Of a DNA stretch of 64,000 nt, positions 9,645 through 20,308 are shown piece after piece. Source of the DNA: Pseudactinotalea suaedae (GTDB lineage Bacteria > Actinomycetota > Actinomycetes > Actinomycetales > Beutenbergiaceae); the NCBI RefSeq assembly GCF_009733815.1, contig NZ_WNXY01000002.1, positions 248,001 through 312,000 of the forward strand. Reading direction: 5' to 3'. The position numbers were made by a program, and so were the translations under genes. Each line of letters opens with the position of its first letter. Within the stretch, counting starts at the first letter, position 1. Under the pieces are notes generated by a model that was given only the letters and a program-made list of their open reading frames with translations, did no database searches and was not told where the DNA came from.

Positions 9645-10670
9645 TCAGGACGCCAGGATCTTGGACAGGTAGCGGGCGACTGCTCGCACCGCCGCCATAG
9701 TCGAGGGATAGTCCATCCGGGTGGGCCCGACCACGCCCAGCTGTCCGAACCCGGCACCGCCGCCAGATGTTCCATAGGCACCGGCCACGACCGCGGTCTC
9801 GCTGAGCCCCTCGTTGTGGGTCTCGGCACCGATCCGTACGGCCAACGGCGACTCCTCACCCATCTCGGTCAGCAGGCGAAGGAGCACGACCTGCTGCTCG
9901 AGCGCCTCCAGGACCGGCGAGATGGTGCGGGTGAAGTCGACATCGGCCCGTGCCAGGTTCGCTGTGCCTGCCATGACGATACGCTCCTCGACCTCCTCCG
10001 AGAGGGTGTCGGTGACCACCTCGGTGATCTCGGAGACCAGCGCCCGGTCCTCGTGCGGGAAGGCACCGACGATCTCGCCGAACGAGCGCACCAGATCGGG
10101 CATCCGGCGCCCGACACCCGCCGCGTTGAGCCGCGCGCGCAGCTCGGCCAGGAACGGGTCGTCGATCGTGGCCTGGTGCTCGATGCTGCGCTGCTCGACA
10201 CGGCCGGCATCGGTGATGATCACGACCATCAACCGGCGCGGTCCGGCGGGCACGAGCTCGACGTGCCGCAACGCCGAGCGGCGCAGCGAGGGGTACTGCA
10301 CGACAGCGACCTGCTGGGTCAGCTGGGCGAGCAGCCGCACCGTGCGTTCGAGGACGTCGTCGAGATCGACGGCGGAGTCCAGCAGCTCGCCTATCGCTCG
10401 CCGTTCCGCCGTGGAGAGCGGCTTGACCACGTTGATCCGGTCGACGAAGGCGCGGTAGCCCTTGTCGGTGGGGATGCGGCCGGCGGAGGTGTGCGGCTGG
10501 GCGATGTAGCCCTCCTCCTCCAGCACGGCCATGTCGTTGCGGATCGTCGCGGGAGAGACCCCGAGGTTGTACCGCTCGACGAGGTTGCGGGACCCGACCG
10601 GCTCGCGGCTGCGGACGTAGTCCTGCACGATCGCCCGGAGCACGTCGAGCTGCCTGTCCTGCCGTTCCAT
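9645..10670 (-). CDS. hrcA: Heat-inducible transcription repressor HrcA
   Basis: A 341-residue repressor of class I heat-shock genes. The N-terminal winged-helix DNA-binding region is intact ([36 protein letters not shown]), and a GAF-like effector domain fills the middle and C terminus. HrcA binds the CIRCE inverted repeat and is kept folded by GroEL, which links repression to free chaperonin. The ATG at 10670 has a GGGAGGGG ribosome site upstream and the frame is in register with the family start [17 protein letters not shown]-like element lies 33 bases upstream (10703-10727), showing autoregulation of the hrcA-dnaJ-rsmE unit. Confidence 0.95.
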   Translation of the reverse strand: MERQDRQLDVLRAIVQDYVRSREPVGSRNLVERYNLGVSPATIRNDMAVLEEEGYIAQPHTSAGRIPTDKGYRAFVDRINVVKPLSTAERRAIGELLDSAVDLDDVLERTVRLLAQLTQQVAVVQYPSLRRSALRHVELVPAGPRRLMVVIITDAGRVEQRSIEHQATIDDPFLAELRARLNAAGVGRRMPDLVRSFGEIVGAFPHEDRALVSEITEVVTDTLSEEVEERIVMAGTANLARADVDFTRTISPVLEALEQQVVLLRLLTEMGEESPLAVRIGAETHNEGLSETAVVAGAYGTSGGGAGFGQLGVVGPTRMDYPSTMAAVRAVARYLSKILAS

Positions 10671-10702
10671 CGCCGTACCCCTCCCGCTGCTCGTGGATCC
10701 CA

Positions 10703-10727
10703 TGGCACTCCCGTGCCGTGAGTGCCA
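10703..10727 (-). promoter_or_regulatory. CIRCE operator upstream of hrcA
   Basis: A perfect inverted repeat, TGGCACTC (10703-10710), 9 bases, GAGTGCCA (10720-10727), matches the CIRCE layout TTAGCACTC-N9-GAGTGCTAA except for a GGCACTC instead of AGCACTC core end. It sits immediately downstream of a TAGAAT hexamer, so the transcription start would lie inside it and HrcA binding would block initiation. Confidence 0.88.
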
Positions 10728-10733
10728 ATTCTA
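10728..10733 (-). promoter_or_regulatory. -10 element of the hrcA operon
   Basis: Reading on the minus strand, TAGAAT matches the -10 consensus at five of six positions and abuts the CIRCE element. No good -35 hexamer is seen 16-18 bases further upstream. Confidence 0.5.
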
Positions 10734-10782
10734 CGCGGCGCCTCCCACACCTTCCCCGCGTGCGTGCGTAACGTCGTGCGGC

Positions 10783-11628
10783 GTGACCGACCGTTACGGA
10801 CCCGACGTCCTCTCCCACGACCCGCACCGTGATCGCAGGCCGCAGACCACCGACGTGCCCGCCGAGCGCGGGCTCGTGGTCGAGGACGTCACCAGCGGCT
10901 GGGTGGGCGCCGTGGTGCGGGTCGAGAAGAGCGGCGGCGAGCACGTGGTGGTGCTCGAGGACCGGCACGGCCGCACCCGCACGTTCACCCTCGGCGCCGG
11001 TTTCTGGGTCGAGGGCAAGCCGGTCCGGCTGGTGCCCCCGCGCCCTCAGCCCCGTTCGACCGGTCCGACGCGCACCGCCAGCGGCTCGGTCGCGGTGAGC
11101 AACGCCCGCGCCCGCGTGGCTCGCGCGTCACGGATCTGGGTCGAGGGCCGCCACGACGCCGAGCTCGTCGAACGCGTCTGGGGCGACGACCTCCGCGTCG
11201 AGGGTGTCGTCGTCGAGATGCTCGACGGCGTCGATCACCTCGGCGAGCGGCTCGCCGACTTCGGGCCGAGCCCGCAGCGCCGGGTCGGGGTCCTGGTCGA
11301 TCACCTGGTGCCCGGGTCCAAGGAGAGCCGGATCGCCGAGGAGGTGAGCGCCCGGTTCCCGGGCGTGCTGGTGCTGGGCCACCCGTACGTCGACGTGTGG
11401 CAGGCCGTGCTCCCGGAACGGGTGGGGCTGCAGGCGTGGCCGCACGTGCCACGGGGCACCGACATCAAGGTCGGCACGCTTCGGGCGCTCGGCTGGCCGG
11501 CGCGGAACCAGGCCGACATCGCGGCCGGATGGAAGCGGATCCTCGGCCGGGTGCGGGACTACAAGGACCTCTCCCCTGCGTTGCTCGGGCGCGTGGAGGA
11601 GCTGGTCGACTTCGTCACCGTCGAGTGA
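10783..11628 (+). CDS. DUF3097 family protein with Toprim-like motif
   Basis: A 281-residue protein of DUF3097, a family largely confined to actinobacteria and usually found beside hemW/hrcA as here. The middle holds RIWVEGRHDAELVERVWG, which resembles the Toprim Glu motif of primases and OLD-type nucleases, followed by a hydrophobic strand and an Asp-bearing motif (RRVGVLVDHL). The N terminus looks like a small beta-barrel (VGAVVRVEKSGGEHVVVLEDRHGR). Nucleic acid binding is therefore plausible, but no activity is established. The GTG at 10783 is chosen; the frame extends upstream through the CIRCE element, which argues against an earlier start. It is divergent from hrcA. Confidence 0.8.
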   Translation: MTDRYGPDVLSHDPHRDRRPQTTDVPAERGLVVEDVTSGWVGAVVRVEKSGGEHVVVLEDRHGRTRTFTLGAGFWVEGKPVRLVPPRPQPRSTGPTRTASGSVAVSNARARVARASRIWVEGRHDAELVERVWGDDLRVEGVVVEMLDGVDHLGERLADFGPSPQRRVGVLVDHLVPGSKESRIAEEVSARFPGVLVLGHPYVDVWQAVLPERVGLQAWPHVPRGTDIKVGTLRALGWPARNQADIAAGWKRILGRVRDYKDLSPALLGRVEELVDFVTVE

Positions 11629-11637
11629 GCGAGGCGC

Positions 11638-12501
11638 TCATCGTCGAGCGAACGACGCGCTGCGCCGGTAGTGGTCGGCGAACGCCAGCACCCCGACCGG
11701 CGTCGAGACCAGCGTGCCGAGCCCGCACAGCAGCACCCCGACCGCGTTCATCAGGTAGGCGGCGAGCACGAGCACGATCGTCTGCCCGGGGTTGCGCAGG
11801 CTCGCGGTCACGCTGCTCCTGAGGGCCTCGATCGCCGGCAGCCCCCGGTCGACCACCAGCAGCACCGCCCAGATCCCGAAGAACATCACGACCACGGGGC
11901 CGATCCCGGTCACGGCCAGCAGCGCGGCGGCGAGGCCGAGGATCAGGGCGAGCAGCACGAGCTGCAGCAGATGACGCGGGCGGAAGAAGTCGCCGAGCCC
12001 GACCCGTACGCCGTCGACCGCCTTGAGGGTCGCCGTCGCGAACGCCCCCTGCTGGATGACGGCGAGCAGCACGACGACCAGGACCACGACGAGGCCGCCG
12101 ACGCCGAACAGGGCCGACAGCCCGGCTCCAGGATCCCGCCCGCCGAGGCTCATCGCGCCGAACGCGAGCAGCAGCACCAGCACCGGCGCGGCCATGATCG
12201 CTCCCCAGATCAGCTGGGAGAGCACGAAGGGCCACGGATGGGCCGCGAAGATGCGCCACGCGCGGCGCAGGGAGTCGGTCGCCTGCGCCGCCTCAGGGCC
12301 GAGGTCGCCGCCGCTGTAGCCGGGGCCGGGTGGCCGGTAGTCGCCCTCGTCGATGCGGGGCAGCGGCGTGTAGCTGCCCTGGTCCGGCCCCGGGTAGGCA
12401 CCTGTGGGGTCCGGGGACCGGCCGTAGTGTCCCCACGGACCGGACGCAGCCTCCGGCTCCGAGGCCGTGGTCGGCTCGGAGGGGTCCGGAGGCTGCGTCA
12501 C
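11638..12501 (-). CDS. Membrane protein with Pro-rich cytoplasmic N terminus
   Basis: A 287-residue protein that I do not recognise as a named family. The first 75 residues are Pro/Glu/Gly-rich and disordered-looking; five to six hydrophobic segments follow (for example [60 protein letters not shown]). It resembles in layout the gene just upstream on the same strand (12523), from which it is separated by 21 bases, so the two are probably one operon and related by duplication. Such Pro-rich-headed multi-span proteins are frequent in Micrococcales; function unknown. Start is a GTG. Confidence 0.7.
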   Translation of the reverse strand: MTQPPDPSEPTTASEPEAASGPWGHYGRSPDPTGAYPGPDQGSYTPLPRIDEGDYRPPGPGYSGGDLGPEAAQATDSLRRAWRIFAAHPWPFVLSQLIWGAIMAAPVLVLLLAFGAMSLGGRDPGAGLSALFGVGGLVVVLVVVLLAVIQQGAFATATLKAVDGVRVGLGDFFRPRHLLQLVLLALILGLAAALLAVTGIGPVVVMFFGIWAVLLVVDRGLPAIEALRSSVTASLRNPGQTIVLVLAAYLMNAVGVLLCGLGTLVSTPVGVLAFADHYRRSASFARR

Positions 12502-12522
12502 GCTGACATCCGTCAGGTCGTG

Positions 12523-13575
12523 TCAGGGAGCCGCGACCTGCTGGCCGGAGAGCGTCTTGTAGGCGAAGCCCCACGCGAGCGCGACCAGGGGCACCACGAT
12601 GATCAGACCGGTGAAGCAGACGACGATGATGCCGGCGATCACGAGCCCGATGGTGGCGAGCCACAGCACGATGACCGAGCCCAGGTTCGACGTGACGAGC
12701 CGGATGCTCTGCTGGACGGCCTCGACCACCTGGACGCCACGGTCGGCGGCGATGTACATCACGAAGGTGCTGAGGACGCCCCAGACGAGGCTGAGGATGC
12801 TCGTCAGGAACGGCGACACGATCGACAGCAGGCCGAAGACCAGGTTGACGGCGCCCAGCGCCGCGGCCGCGATGAACAGCGGACCCGCGTGATCGAACCT
12901 CGTGAACGAGCCGAAGCCGTCGAACCGGCCGTTGAGCTTGTGCACGACGCCCTGGACGAACACCGCGTACAGGAGGTAGGTCAGGATCGTGGCGACACCC
13001 GCGAGCAGCTGCCCCGTGAGCGTGTACTCGACCATCGGGATGCCGCCGTCGGCGGCGCTGTCGAGGTCGACGTTCACCGAGGGGTTGAGGATGCGCTGGA
13101 TCAGGATCGAGAGTGCGGCGACCGCGAGGAAGCCGAGGATCCAGACGAGCGCGTGCGACTTGAACGCGTTCCAGCCGTAGCTGATCGCCGCACCCACCGA
13201 GAACTGCGGCTGGCCAGCACCCCACGGCCCGGGTGCGCCGGCCTGGCCGCCGTACTGCGGCGCGCCGTACTGCCCGTACTGACCGGGAGGCGGCGGCGGG
13301 GCGGACGGGAAGCCACCACCGGGAGGCGGCGGCGGAGCGGACGGGAACCCACCACCGGGAGGCGGAGGCGGCGGCGTGCCGTAGCCGGGCTGCTGCGGCG
13401 CACCGTAGCTCGGCGGCTGGTCGGCCGGCGGCTGGTTGGCCGGCGGCTGGTTGGCCGGCGGCTGGTTCGGGCTGCCGTAGGTCGGCGGCTGGCTGGGCGG
13501 CGGGAACCCGCCCGGCTGCTGCTCGTCAGGCTGCTCACCGCCCGGGTTCTGGGGATCCGGCGGGTTCTGCGTCAT
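12523..13575 (-). CDS. Membrane protein with Pro/Gln/Gly repeat N terminus
   Basis: A 350-residue protein with about 125 residues of low-complexity N terminus built from repeats: QPPANQPPANQPPADQPP and two copies of a 12-residue unit PPPPPGGGFPSA. Hydrophobic segments follow (ALVWILGFLAVAALSIL, LLAGVATILTYLLYAVF, GPLFIAAAALGAVNLVFGLL, VIVLWLATIGLVIAGIIVV), giving about six membrane spans. The repeat region would face the cytoplasm. No catalytic motif is seen. It probably forms an operon with the paralogous-looking 11638 gene. ATG at 13575 has an AGGAG site shortly upstream. Confidence 0.72.
   Translation of the reverse strand: MTQNPPDPQNPGGEQPDEQQPGGFPPPSQPPTYGSPNQPPANQPPANQPPADQPPSYGAPQQPGYGTPPPPPPGGGFPSAPPPPPGGGFPSAPPPPPGQYGQYGAPQYGGQAGAPGPWGAGQPQFSVGAAISYGWNAFKSHALVWILGFLAVAALSILIQRILNPSVNVDLDSAADGGIPMVEYTLTGQLLAGVATILTYLLYAVFVQGVVHKLNGRFDGFGSFTRFDHAGPLFIAAAALGAVNLVFGLLSIVSPFLTSILSLVWGVLSTFVMYIAADRGVQVVEAVQQSIRLVTSNLGSVIVLWLATIGLVIAGIIVVCFTGLIIVVPLVALAWGFAYKTLSGQQVAAP
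13285..13356. repeat. Two tandem 36-bp repeats in coding sequence
   Basis: Positions 13285-13320 and 13321-13356 are near-identical 36-bp units (differences at two positions) and a partial third copy follows to about 13376. Each encodes the 12-residue PPPPPGGGFPSA unit in the minus-strand gene. Confidence 0.85.
13411..13470. repeat. Four tandem 15-bp repeats in coding sequence
   Basis: Four consecutive 15-bp units of the form CGGCGGCTGGTTGGC occupy 13411-13425, 13426-13440, 13441-13455 and 13456-13470, the middle two identical. They encode the (Q/A)PPAN-type pentapeptide repeats of the minus-strand gene and may vary in copy number between strains. Confidence 0.85.
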
Positions 13576-13659
13576 GTCACTCCTGTGGACGAATGATGGA
13601 GGTCTTGTGCGCGCCTACCGTACCGATGGATGTCGGTTTCGTGGGGATGTGGGGCCGGG

Positions 13660-14807
13660 TCAGGACACCAGGCGGCCGACGACCGTGTCCGCCAGCAGTC
13701 GCCCGCGCCGGGTCAGCCGTGCGACGCCGGAGGCGGCAGGCACGGCGTCCAGGAGATCCTCCTCGACCATCGCCGGCAGCAGGTGGCGCACGGCGGGATC
13801 GACCGGCAGCCCCTCGACGAGCCGGATCCCCAGCAGCACCCGCTCGTCGGCGATCTGCTCGGACGTCAGCGACTCGGTCTCGGCGATCGGCAGCTCGCCG
13901 GCCTCGACCCGCTGCGCATAGGCACGTGGGTGCTTGACGTTCCAGAACCGCTGCCCCGCCAGGTGGCTGTGGGCGCCCGGGCCGACGCCCCACCAGTCCT
14001 CGGAGCTCCAGTAGGCGATGTTGTGACGGCAGCGCTGCTCGGGCGAGCGTGCCCAGTTGGAGATCTCGTACCAGCCGTAGCCCGCCTGCTCGAGCAGCGT
14101 GTCCGCGACCTCGTACTTGGTGGCCTGGTCGTCGCCGTCGACGCCGGGGAGGTCACCGCGCCGGACCCGTGCGTGCATCTTGGTGCCCGGCTCGATCGTC
14201 AACGCGTACGCCGAGACGTGGTCGGGCTCGAGCGCGAGCACGGCCTGCACGCTCCTGCGCCAGTCCTCGACGCTCTCGCCCGGGGTGCCGTAGATCAGGT
14301 CCAGCGACACCGCAAGCCCGGCCTCCCGCGCCCACGCCACCACCTGCGGCACCCGCTCCGGGTCGTGGGTGCGGTCGAGCGTGGCGAGCACGTGCGGGAC
14401 CGCCGACTGCATCCCGAAGGAGACCCGCGTGAAGCCGGCCGCCCGCAGGTCGGCCAGGTCCGAGCGACCCACCGAGTCCGGGTTGGCCTCGGTGGTGATC
14501 TCGGCGTCCCGGGCCAGGCCCCACGTCGAGGCCACCGCCCCGAGCATGGCGGCGAGGTCCGCCGTCGGGAGCAGGGTGGGTGTGCCGCCCCCGAAGAACA
14601 CCGTGGAGACCTCGCGGCCGGCCAGGCCGCGCCGCTGCAGCTCGGCCTCGGCGAGCGCGATCTCGGTGACCGCGGTGCGCGCGTAGCTCATCTGGCTGGC
14701 GCCGCCACCGAGCTCGGTCGCGGTGTAGGTGTTGAAGTCGCAGTACCCGCACCGGACCGAGCAGAACGGCACGTGCAGGTAGACCCCGAACGCCGAGGAG
14801 GCGGCAC

Positions 14808-14811
<4 letters not shown>
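13660..14811 (-). CDS. hemW: Radical SAM heme chaperone HemW
   Basis: A 383-residue radical SAM protein. The cluster-binding motif CSVRCGYC (Cys 17, 21, 24) follows the family YLHVPFC start, and the HemW-type HNIAYW motif (about residue 260) that separates heme chaperones from coproporphyrinogen oxidase HemN is present. HemW delivers heme to membrane respiratory enzymes. The start GTG at 14811 overlaps the stop of lepA by four bases (GTGA), which fixes the start and shows translational coupling. Confidence 0.92.
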
Positions 14812-16706
<1,895 letters not shown>

Positions 16707-16800
16707 CGAGGGACCTCGGACGTGGCAGGGACGTGGCTGCTGCCATGGTCCCACGCCACGGCCGTACCGCTCGCCCCCACCATTTGTGAGAATGGTCCCC

Positions 16801-17472
16801 ATGAGCTCGCTGTCGGAGAACCTGGGTGCCTTCGCTCGCGGTGGTGCCCAGCTGTTGAGGTTCCCGACGGCGTTCCTGCTCGGGTGGGCCACGCTCGTCC
16901 TGGTCGTCCTCACCTGGCAGGTGTGGGCGCTGCTGGCGCCCGCCGGCGGCCCCGGGGGGCTCGGCACGGCGCTGCTGATCGCGTTCCTGGCGCTGCTGGC
17001 GCTGCCGGTGCTGGTGCTGGGGCTGCGCCGCCGCCGGTGGCTGCGGCTGACGGAGGCGCCGGCGAGCGCGGACCGGCCGACCGTCGTGGTGGGTTCCCAG
17101 GAGCTGATCCGGATCGACTCGCTGTCCGACAAGGTCGAGGACGACATGACGGGCATCGAGGGCGAGGAGGACGTCCGCGCCGTGATGGACGCCTTCACCG
17201 AGGTGCAGCTGCCCGAGGTGAGCCGCCGCGGTGCCGGTGCGCGCATGACGCGGATGTTCGGCGTCGGCCGGCTCGCGGTCATCGGGAGGGTGTTCGGCCG
17301 GATGGAGCGCGCCCAGCGTGCGCTGCTGACCGCGGCGGGTGGCCCCACCAAGGCGCCCTACCTCGTCGACGACCTGCGGGTCACGGTGGCCGCGTTCGTG
17401 GGCACGCTGCTGACGATCGGCGTGGGCGGGCTGTCGATCCTGGTCCTCGCGGCGGTGCTGCTCAGCCGCTGA
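16801..17472 (+). CDS. Hypothetical membrane protein
   Basis: A 223-residue protein of no family I recognise. Two hydrophobic segments lie near the N terminus ([21 protein letters not shown] and [19 protein letters not shown]), then a basic stretch RRRRW, a soluble acidic middle (about residues 75-190) and a final hydrophobic segment at the C terminus ([21 protein letters not shown]). It is divergent from lepA. ATG 16801 is chosen; an in-frame ATG three codons upstream (16792) is equally possible. Confidence 0.65.
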   Translation: MSSLSENLGAFARGGAQLLRFPTAFLLGWATLVLVVLTWQVWALLAPAGGPGGLGTALLIAFLALLALPVLVLGLRRRRWLRLTEAPASADRPTVVVGSQELIRIDSLSDKVEDDMTGIEGEEDVRAVMDAFTEVQLPEVSRRGAGARMTRMFGVGRLAVIGRVFGRMERAQRALLTAAGGPTKAPYLVDDLRVTVAAFVGTLLTIGVGGLSILVLAAVLLSR

Positions 17473-17488
17473 CATCTGTCACGGGTCA

Positions 17489-17501
17489 GGGCGTGACGCC
17501 C
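17489..17501. promoter_or_regulatory. Perfect 13-bp dyad upstream of the ABC/two-component operon
   Basis: GGGCGT-G-ACGCCC forms a perfect dyad 41 bases before the ABC ATPase start, inside a looser GTCAC...GTGAC repeat (17478-17497). The spot suits an operator for the NarL-type regulator encoded at the end of the operon, but it could also be the terminator stem of the gene before it. Confidence 0.3.
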
Positions 17502-17541
17502 GGGGCTGTGCCCGTGCGCGGCGGGCGAACACACTCGTCTC

Positions 17542-18471
17542 ATGACGAGCACAGCAGAGCCGGCGCTCGACCTCGCCGGCGTCACGAAGACGTTCACACC
17601 GGTCGGCGGCGACCGCGTCGAGGCCGTGCGGGGCATCGACCTGACGATCGGGCGCGGCGAGATCGTCGCCTTCCTGGGGCCCAACGGCGCCGGCAAGACG
17701 ACCACGCTCGACATGGCGCTCGGGCTGACGGAACCGACCTCCGGGACCGTGAGGGTCTACGGCCAGGGTGCACGCGCCGCCGTGCTCGGGGGCAAGGTCT
17801 CGGCGGTCCTCCAGAGCGGTGGCCTGCTGCACGACCTGAGCGTGCGCGAGACCGTGCAGGTCATCGCCTCCGCCTACCGGGCTGCGCTGCCGGTCGACGA
17901 GGCGATCGAGCGCGCCGGGCTGACCGCGATCGCGGGACGGCGCGTGAGCAAGTGCTCCGGCGGTGAGCAGCAGCGGCTGCGGTTCGCGCTGGCGTTGCTG
18001 CCCGACCCCGACCTGCTGATCCTGGACGAGCCGACCGCCGGCATGGACGTCGGCGCGCGGCACGAGTTCTGGGCCACCATGCGGTCCGAGGTCTCCGAGG
18101 GCCGCACGGTGGTGTTCGCCACCCACTACCTCGAGGAGGCGGACACGTTCGCGGAGCGGATCGTGATGATGGCGCGCGGAGAGGTCGTCGCCGACGGGCC
18201 CACCACCGAGATCCGGGCCCGCGCGACGGGCCGCACCGTGACCGCCACGCTGCCGCCGCACCGGCTCGAGGCCGCGGTGCAGCGGTTGCGCGCCACCGGT
18301 TCGGTCACCGACGTCACGACGGCGGGTGACCGGATCACCATCCACGCGGGCGACAGCGACGCCGTCGCCCTGCTGCTGCTCAGCGAGCTCGGCGGGACCG
18401 GTCTGGAGATCACCACCGGCTCGCTCGACGAGGCCTTCCTCGCCCTCACCTCTGGAGCTGACCGACGATGA
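17542..18471 (+). CDS. ABC transporter ATP-binding protein (ABC-2 exporter)
   Basis: A 309-residue ATPase of the DrrA/NodI type. Walker A is GPNGAGKTTT, the signature is CSGGEQQ, Walker B is LLILDEPTAG and the switch His is in ATHYLEEA; a C-terminal regulatory extension of about 80 residues follows. It energises the permease encoded next, whose ATG overlaps its stop (ATGA). Three further coupled genes show that exporter and two-component system form one unit. The likely role is export of an antibiotic, lipid or peptide, or cell-envelope stress defence; substrate unknown. Confidence 0.88.
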   Translation: MTSTAEPALDLAGVTKTFTPVGGDRVEAVRGIDLTIGRGEIVAFLGPNGAGKTTTLDMALGLTEPTSGTVRVYGQGARAAVLGGKVSAVLQSGGLLHDLSVRETVQVIASAYRAALPVDEAIERAGLTAIAGRRVSKCSGGEQQRLRFALALLPDPDLLILDEPTAGMDVGARHEFWATMRSEVSEGRTVVFATHYLEEADTFAERIVMMARGEVVADGPTTEIRARATGRTVTATLPPHRLEAAVQRLRATGSVTDVTTAGDRITIHAGDSDAVALLLLSELGGTGLEITTGSLDEAFLALTSGADRR

Positions 18472-19235
18472 ACACGACCTACTACCTGATGGAGGTCCGG
18501 CGGGTCGTCCGGGACTTCCTCGGCCTGTTCTTCACGGCCGTGCTGCCCGCCTTCCTGTATGTGATCTTCGGCGCCTCCCAGGACTACTCGCAGGAGATGC
18601 TGCCGACCGGCAAGGGGAACGTCGCCTTCTACATGATGGTCTCGATGGCCGTCTACGGCGCGGTCACCGCGACGACGAGCATCGGTGGCATGGCCGCCGT
18701 CGAGCGCATGCAGGGCTGGGGCCGCCAGCTCGGCCTCACCCCGATGCGGGACGCGCAGTACGTGCTGGTCAAGGCGGTGCTCGGGCTCTCGGTGGCGCTG
18801 ATCCCGGTCGCGCTGATCTACGTGCTCGGAGTCGTCACCGGCGCCCAGGGGCAGGGTTACCTGTGGGCGCTCACCGCGCTGCTGGTGCTGCTCGGCGCCG
18901 GGTTGTTCTCGCTCTACGGGCTGGTCTTCGGGCTCGCGTTCAAGACCGAGGGCGCCGTCAGCGCAGCGAGCGGGTCCCTGGTGATCCTGGCGTTCCTCGG
19001 CAACCTGTTCTTCCCGCTGAGCGGGGCGATGCTGGCGGTCGCCAAGCTCACACCGCTGTACGGGATCGTCGCGCTGGCGCGGTACCCGGTCACCGACGGC
19101 TGGCTGATCTCGGCCGACGGCACCGCACCCGTGCACGAGCCGCTGTGGATCCCTGTCGTTAATGTCACGGTGTGGTTGGTGATCCTCGCGACGCTCGCGA
19201 CCCTGCTGGTGCGCAAGGGTCGCGGACGCCAGTGA
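18468..19235 (+). CDS. ABC-2 type permease
   Basis: A 255-residue permease with six hydrophobic segments typical of the ABC-2 family, including FFTAVLPAFLYVIFGAS near the N terminus, ALIPVALIYVLGVV in the middle and VVNVTVWLVILATLATLLV at the end. It pairs with the ATPase encoded immediately upstream (four-base overlap). Its TGA overlaps the GTG of the sensor kinase gene. Confidence 0.87.
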   Translation: MNTTYYLMEVRRVVRDFLGLFFTAVLPAFLYVIFGASQDYSQEMLPTGKGNVAFYMMVSMAVYGAVTATTSIGGMAAVERMQGWGRQLGLTPMRDAQYVLVKAVLGLSVALIPVALIYVLGVVTGAQGQGYLWALTALLVLLGAGLFSLYGLVFGLAFKTEGAVSAASGSLVILAFLGNLFFPLSGAMLAVAKLTPLYGIVALARYPVTDGWLISADGTAPVHEPLWIPVVNVTVWLVILATLATLLVRKGRGRQ

Positions 19236-20308
19236 GCCAGGCGGACGCGGACGTGCCGCCCACCCCCTGGGCGCGGTTCGGCTGGCTGATGGGGGCGGGG
19301 TGGCTCGTCTTCCTGTACTTCCCGGTGCGGTCCGTCCTCGAGGTCGACGCCGCGACGGTGTGGCAGGTGCTCTCGCTCGCCGGCATCGTGGCGTTCGCGG
19401 GGATCTACGTCCTGGGGTTCGTCCACATCATGCGCGACGAGCCGCCGTACGGCGGCTGGCTGTCCTTCGCGGTGCTGATCGCGCTGGCGGCGGGCCTGTC
19501 GCTGGTCATCGGCATCGAGGCCCTGGCGCTGTCTCCGTTCGTCATCTCCTTCGCGATGTTCGCGTTCCGCTGGCCGCGCGGGGCGATCGTGTCCGGGTTG
19601 CTGCTGGTCGTCTCGCTCGTGCTGCTCGCGCTGTCCGGCGACGACGACCAGTGGTTCTTCGTGATCCTGCTGCCGCTGATCTTCGGCTTCACCATGCTGG
19701 TCCGGGTGCTCGGGCACTACGGCGAGCGGCACGAGCGGTTCGCGCGCGAGATGGCGGTGGTCAGCGAGAGGGAGCGGGTGGCGCGCGACGTGCACGACGT
19801 GCTGGGCCACTCCCTGACGGCCATCTCGGTCAAGGCCGAGCTCGCGAGCAGGTTGATCGAGGTCGACGGCGGTCGTGCCGCGCAGGAGCTGCTGCAGGTG
19901 CAGACGCTCGCACGGGAGGCGCTCGCGGAGATCCGCCTGACGGTGTCAGGGCTGCGGGCGACGCGCATCGACGACGAGCTCGAGGTCGCTCGCGACGCGC
20001 TGACGGCGGCCGGGATCGAGGCCGTGCTCCCGGCCGACCCCGACGTCGTGGAGGTCGGCAACCGCATCGTGCTGGCCTGGGCGCTGCGCGAGGCGACCAC
20101 GAACGTGATCCGGCACAGCCGCGCCCGGCGCTGCGTCGTGACGCTCGGCCCCGCCACGCTCGTGGTGAGCGACGACGGCGTCGGGAGCCCGGGTACCGAG
20201 GGGAACGGTCTGCGCGGGCTGCGCGAACGGGTCGCGGCCTCCGGTGGCACATTGACGCTGGGTGCCGGCCCGGACGGCCACGGGCACGAGCTCAGGGTGG
20301 AGCTGTGA
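19232..20308 (+). CDS. Sensor histidine kinase, DesK/LiaS type (HisKA_3)
   Basis: A 358-residue kinase. The N-terminal half has about five hydrophobic segments forming a membrane sensor without a large outside domain. The phosphoacceptor is in RVARDVHDVLGHSLTAIS (His about 187), of the HisKA_3 type, and the ATP-binding domain has REATTNVIRHS, VSDDGVG and GLRGLRERV. Short intramembrane sensors next to ABC-2 exporters usually respond to the exporter's substrate or to membrane state. The start is a GTG overlapping the permease stop, confirming the operon. Confidence 0.9.
   Translation: MSQADADVPPTPWARFGWLMGAGWLVFLYFPVRSVLEVDAATVWQVLSLAGIVAFAGIYVLGFVHIMRDEPPYGGWLSFAVLIALAAGLSLVIGIEALALSPFVISFAMFAFRWPRGAIVSGLLLVVSLVLLALSGDDDQWFFVILLPLIFGFTMLVRVLGHYGERHERFAREMAVVSERERVARDVHDVLGHSLTAISVKAELASRLIEVDGGRAAQELLQVQTLAREALAEIRLTVSGLRATRIDDELEVARDALTAAGIEAVLPADPDVVEVGNRIVLAWALREATTNVIRHSRARRCVVTLGPATLVVSDDGVGSPGTEGNGLRGLRERVAASGGTLTLGAGPDGHGHELRVEL

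Noticed and set aside
7559-9700. Long plus-strand frame over rsmE and dnaJ
   Set aside because: Antisense to two conserved genes with full family motifs; no ribosome site or domain.
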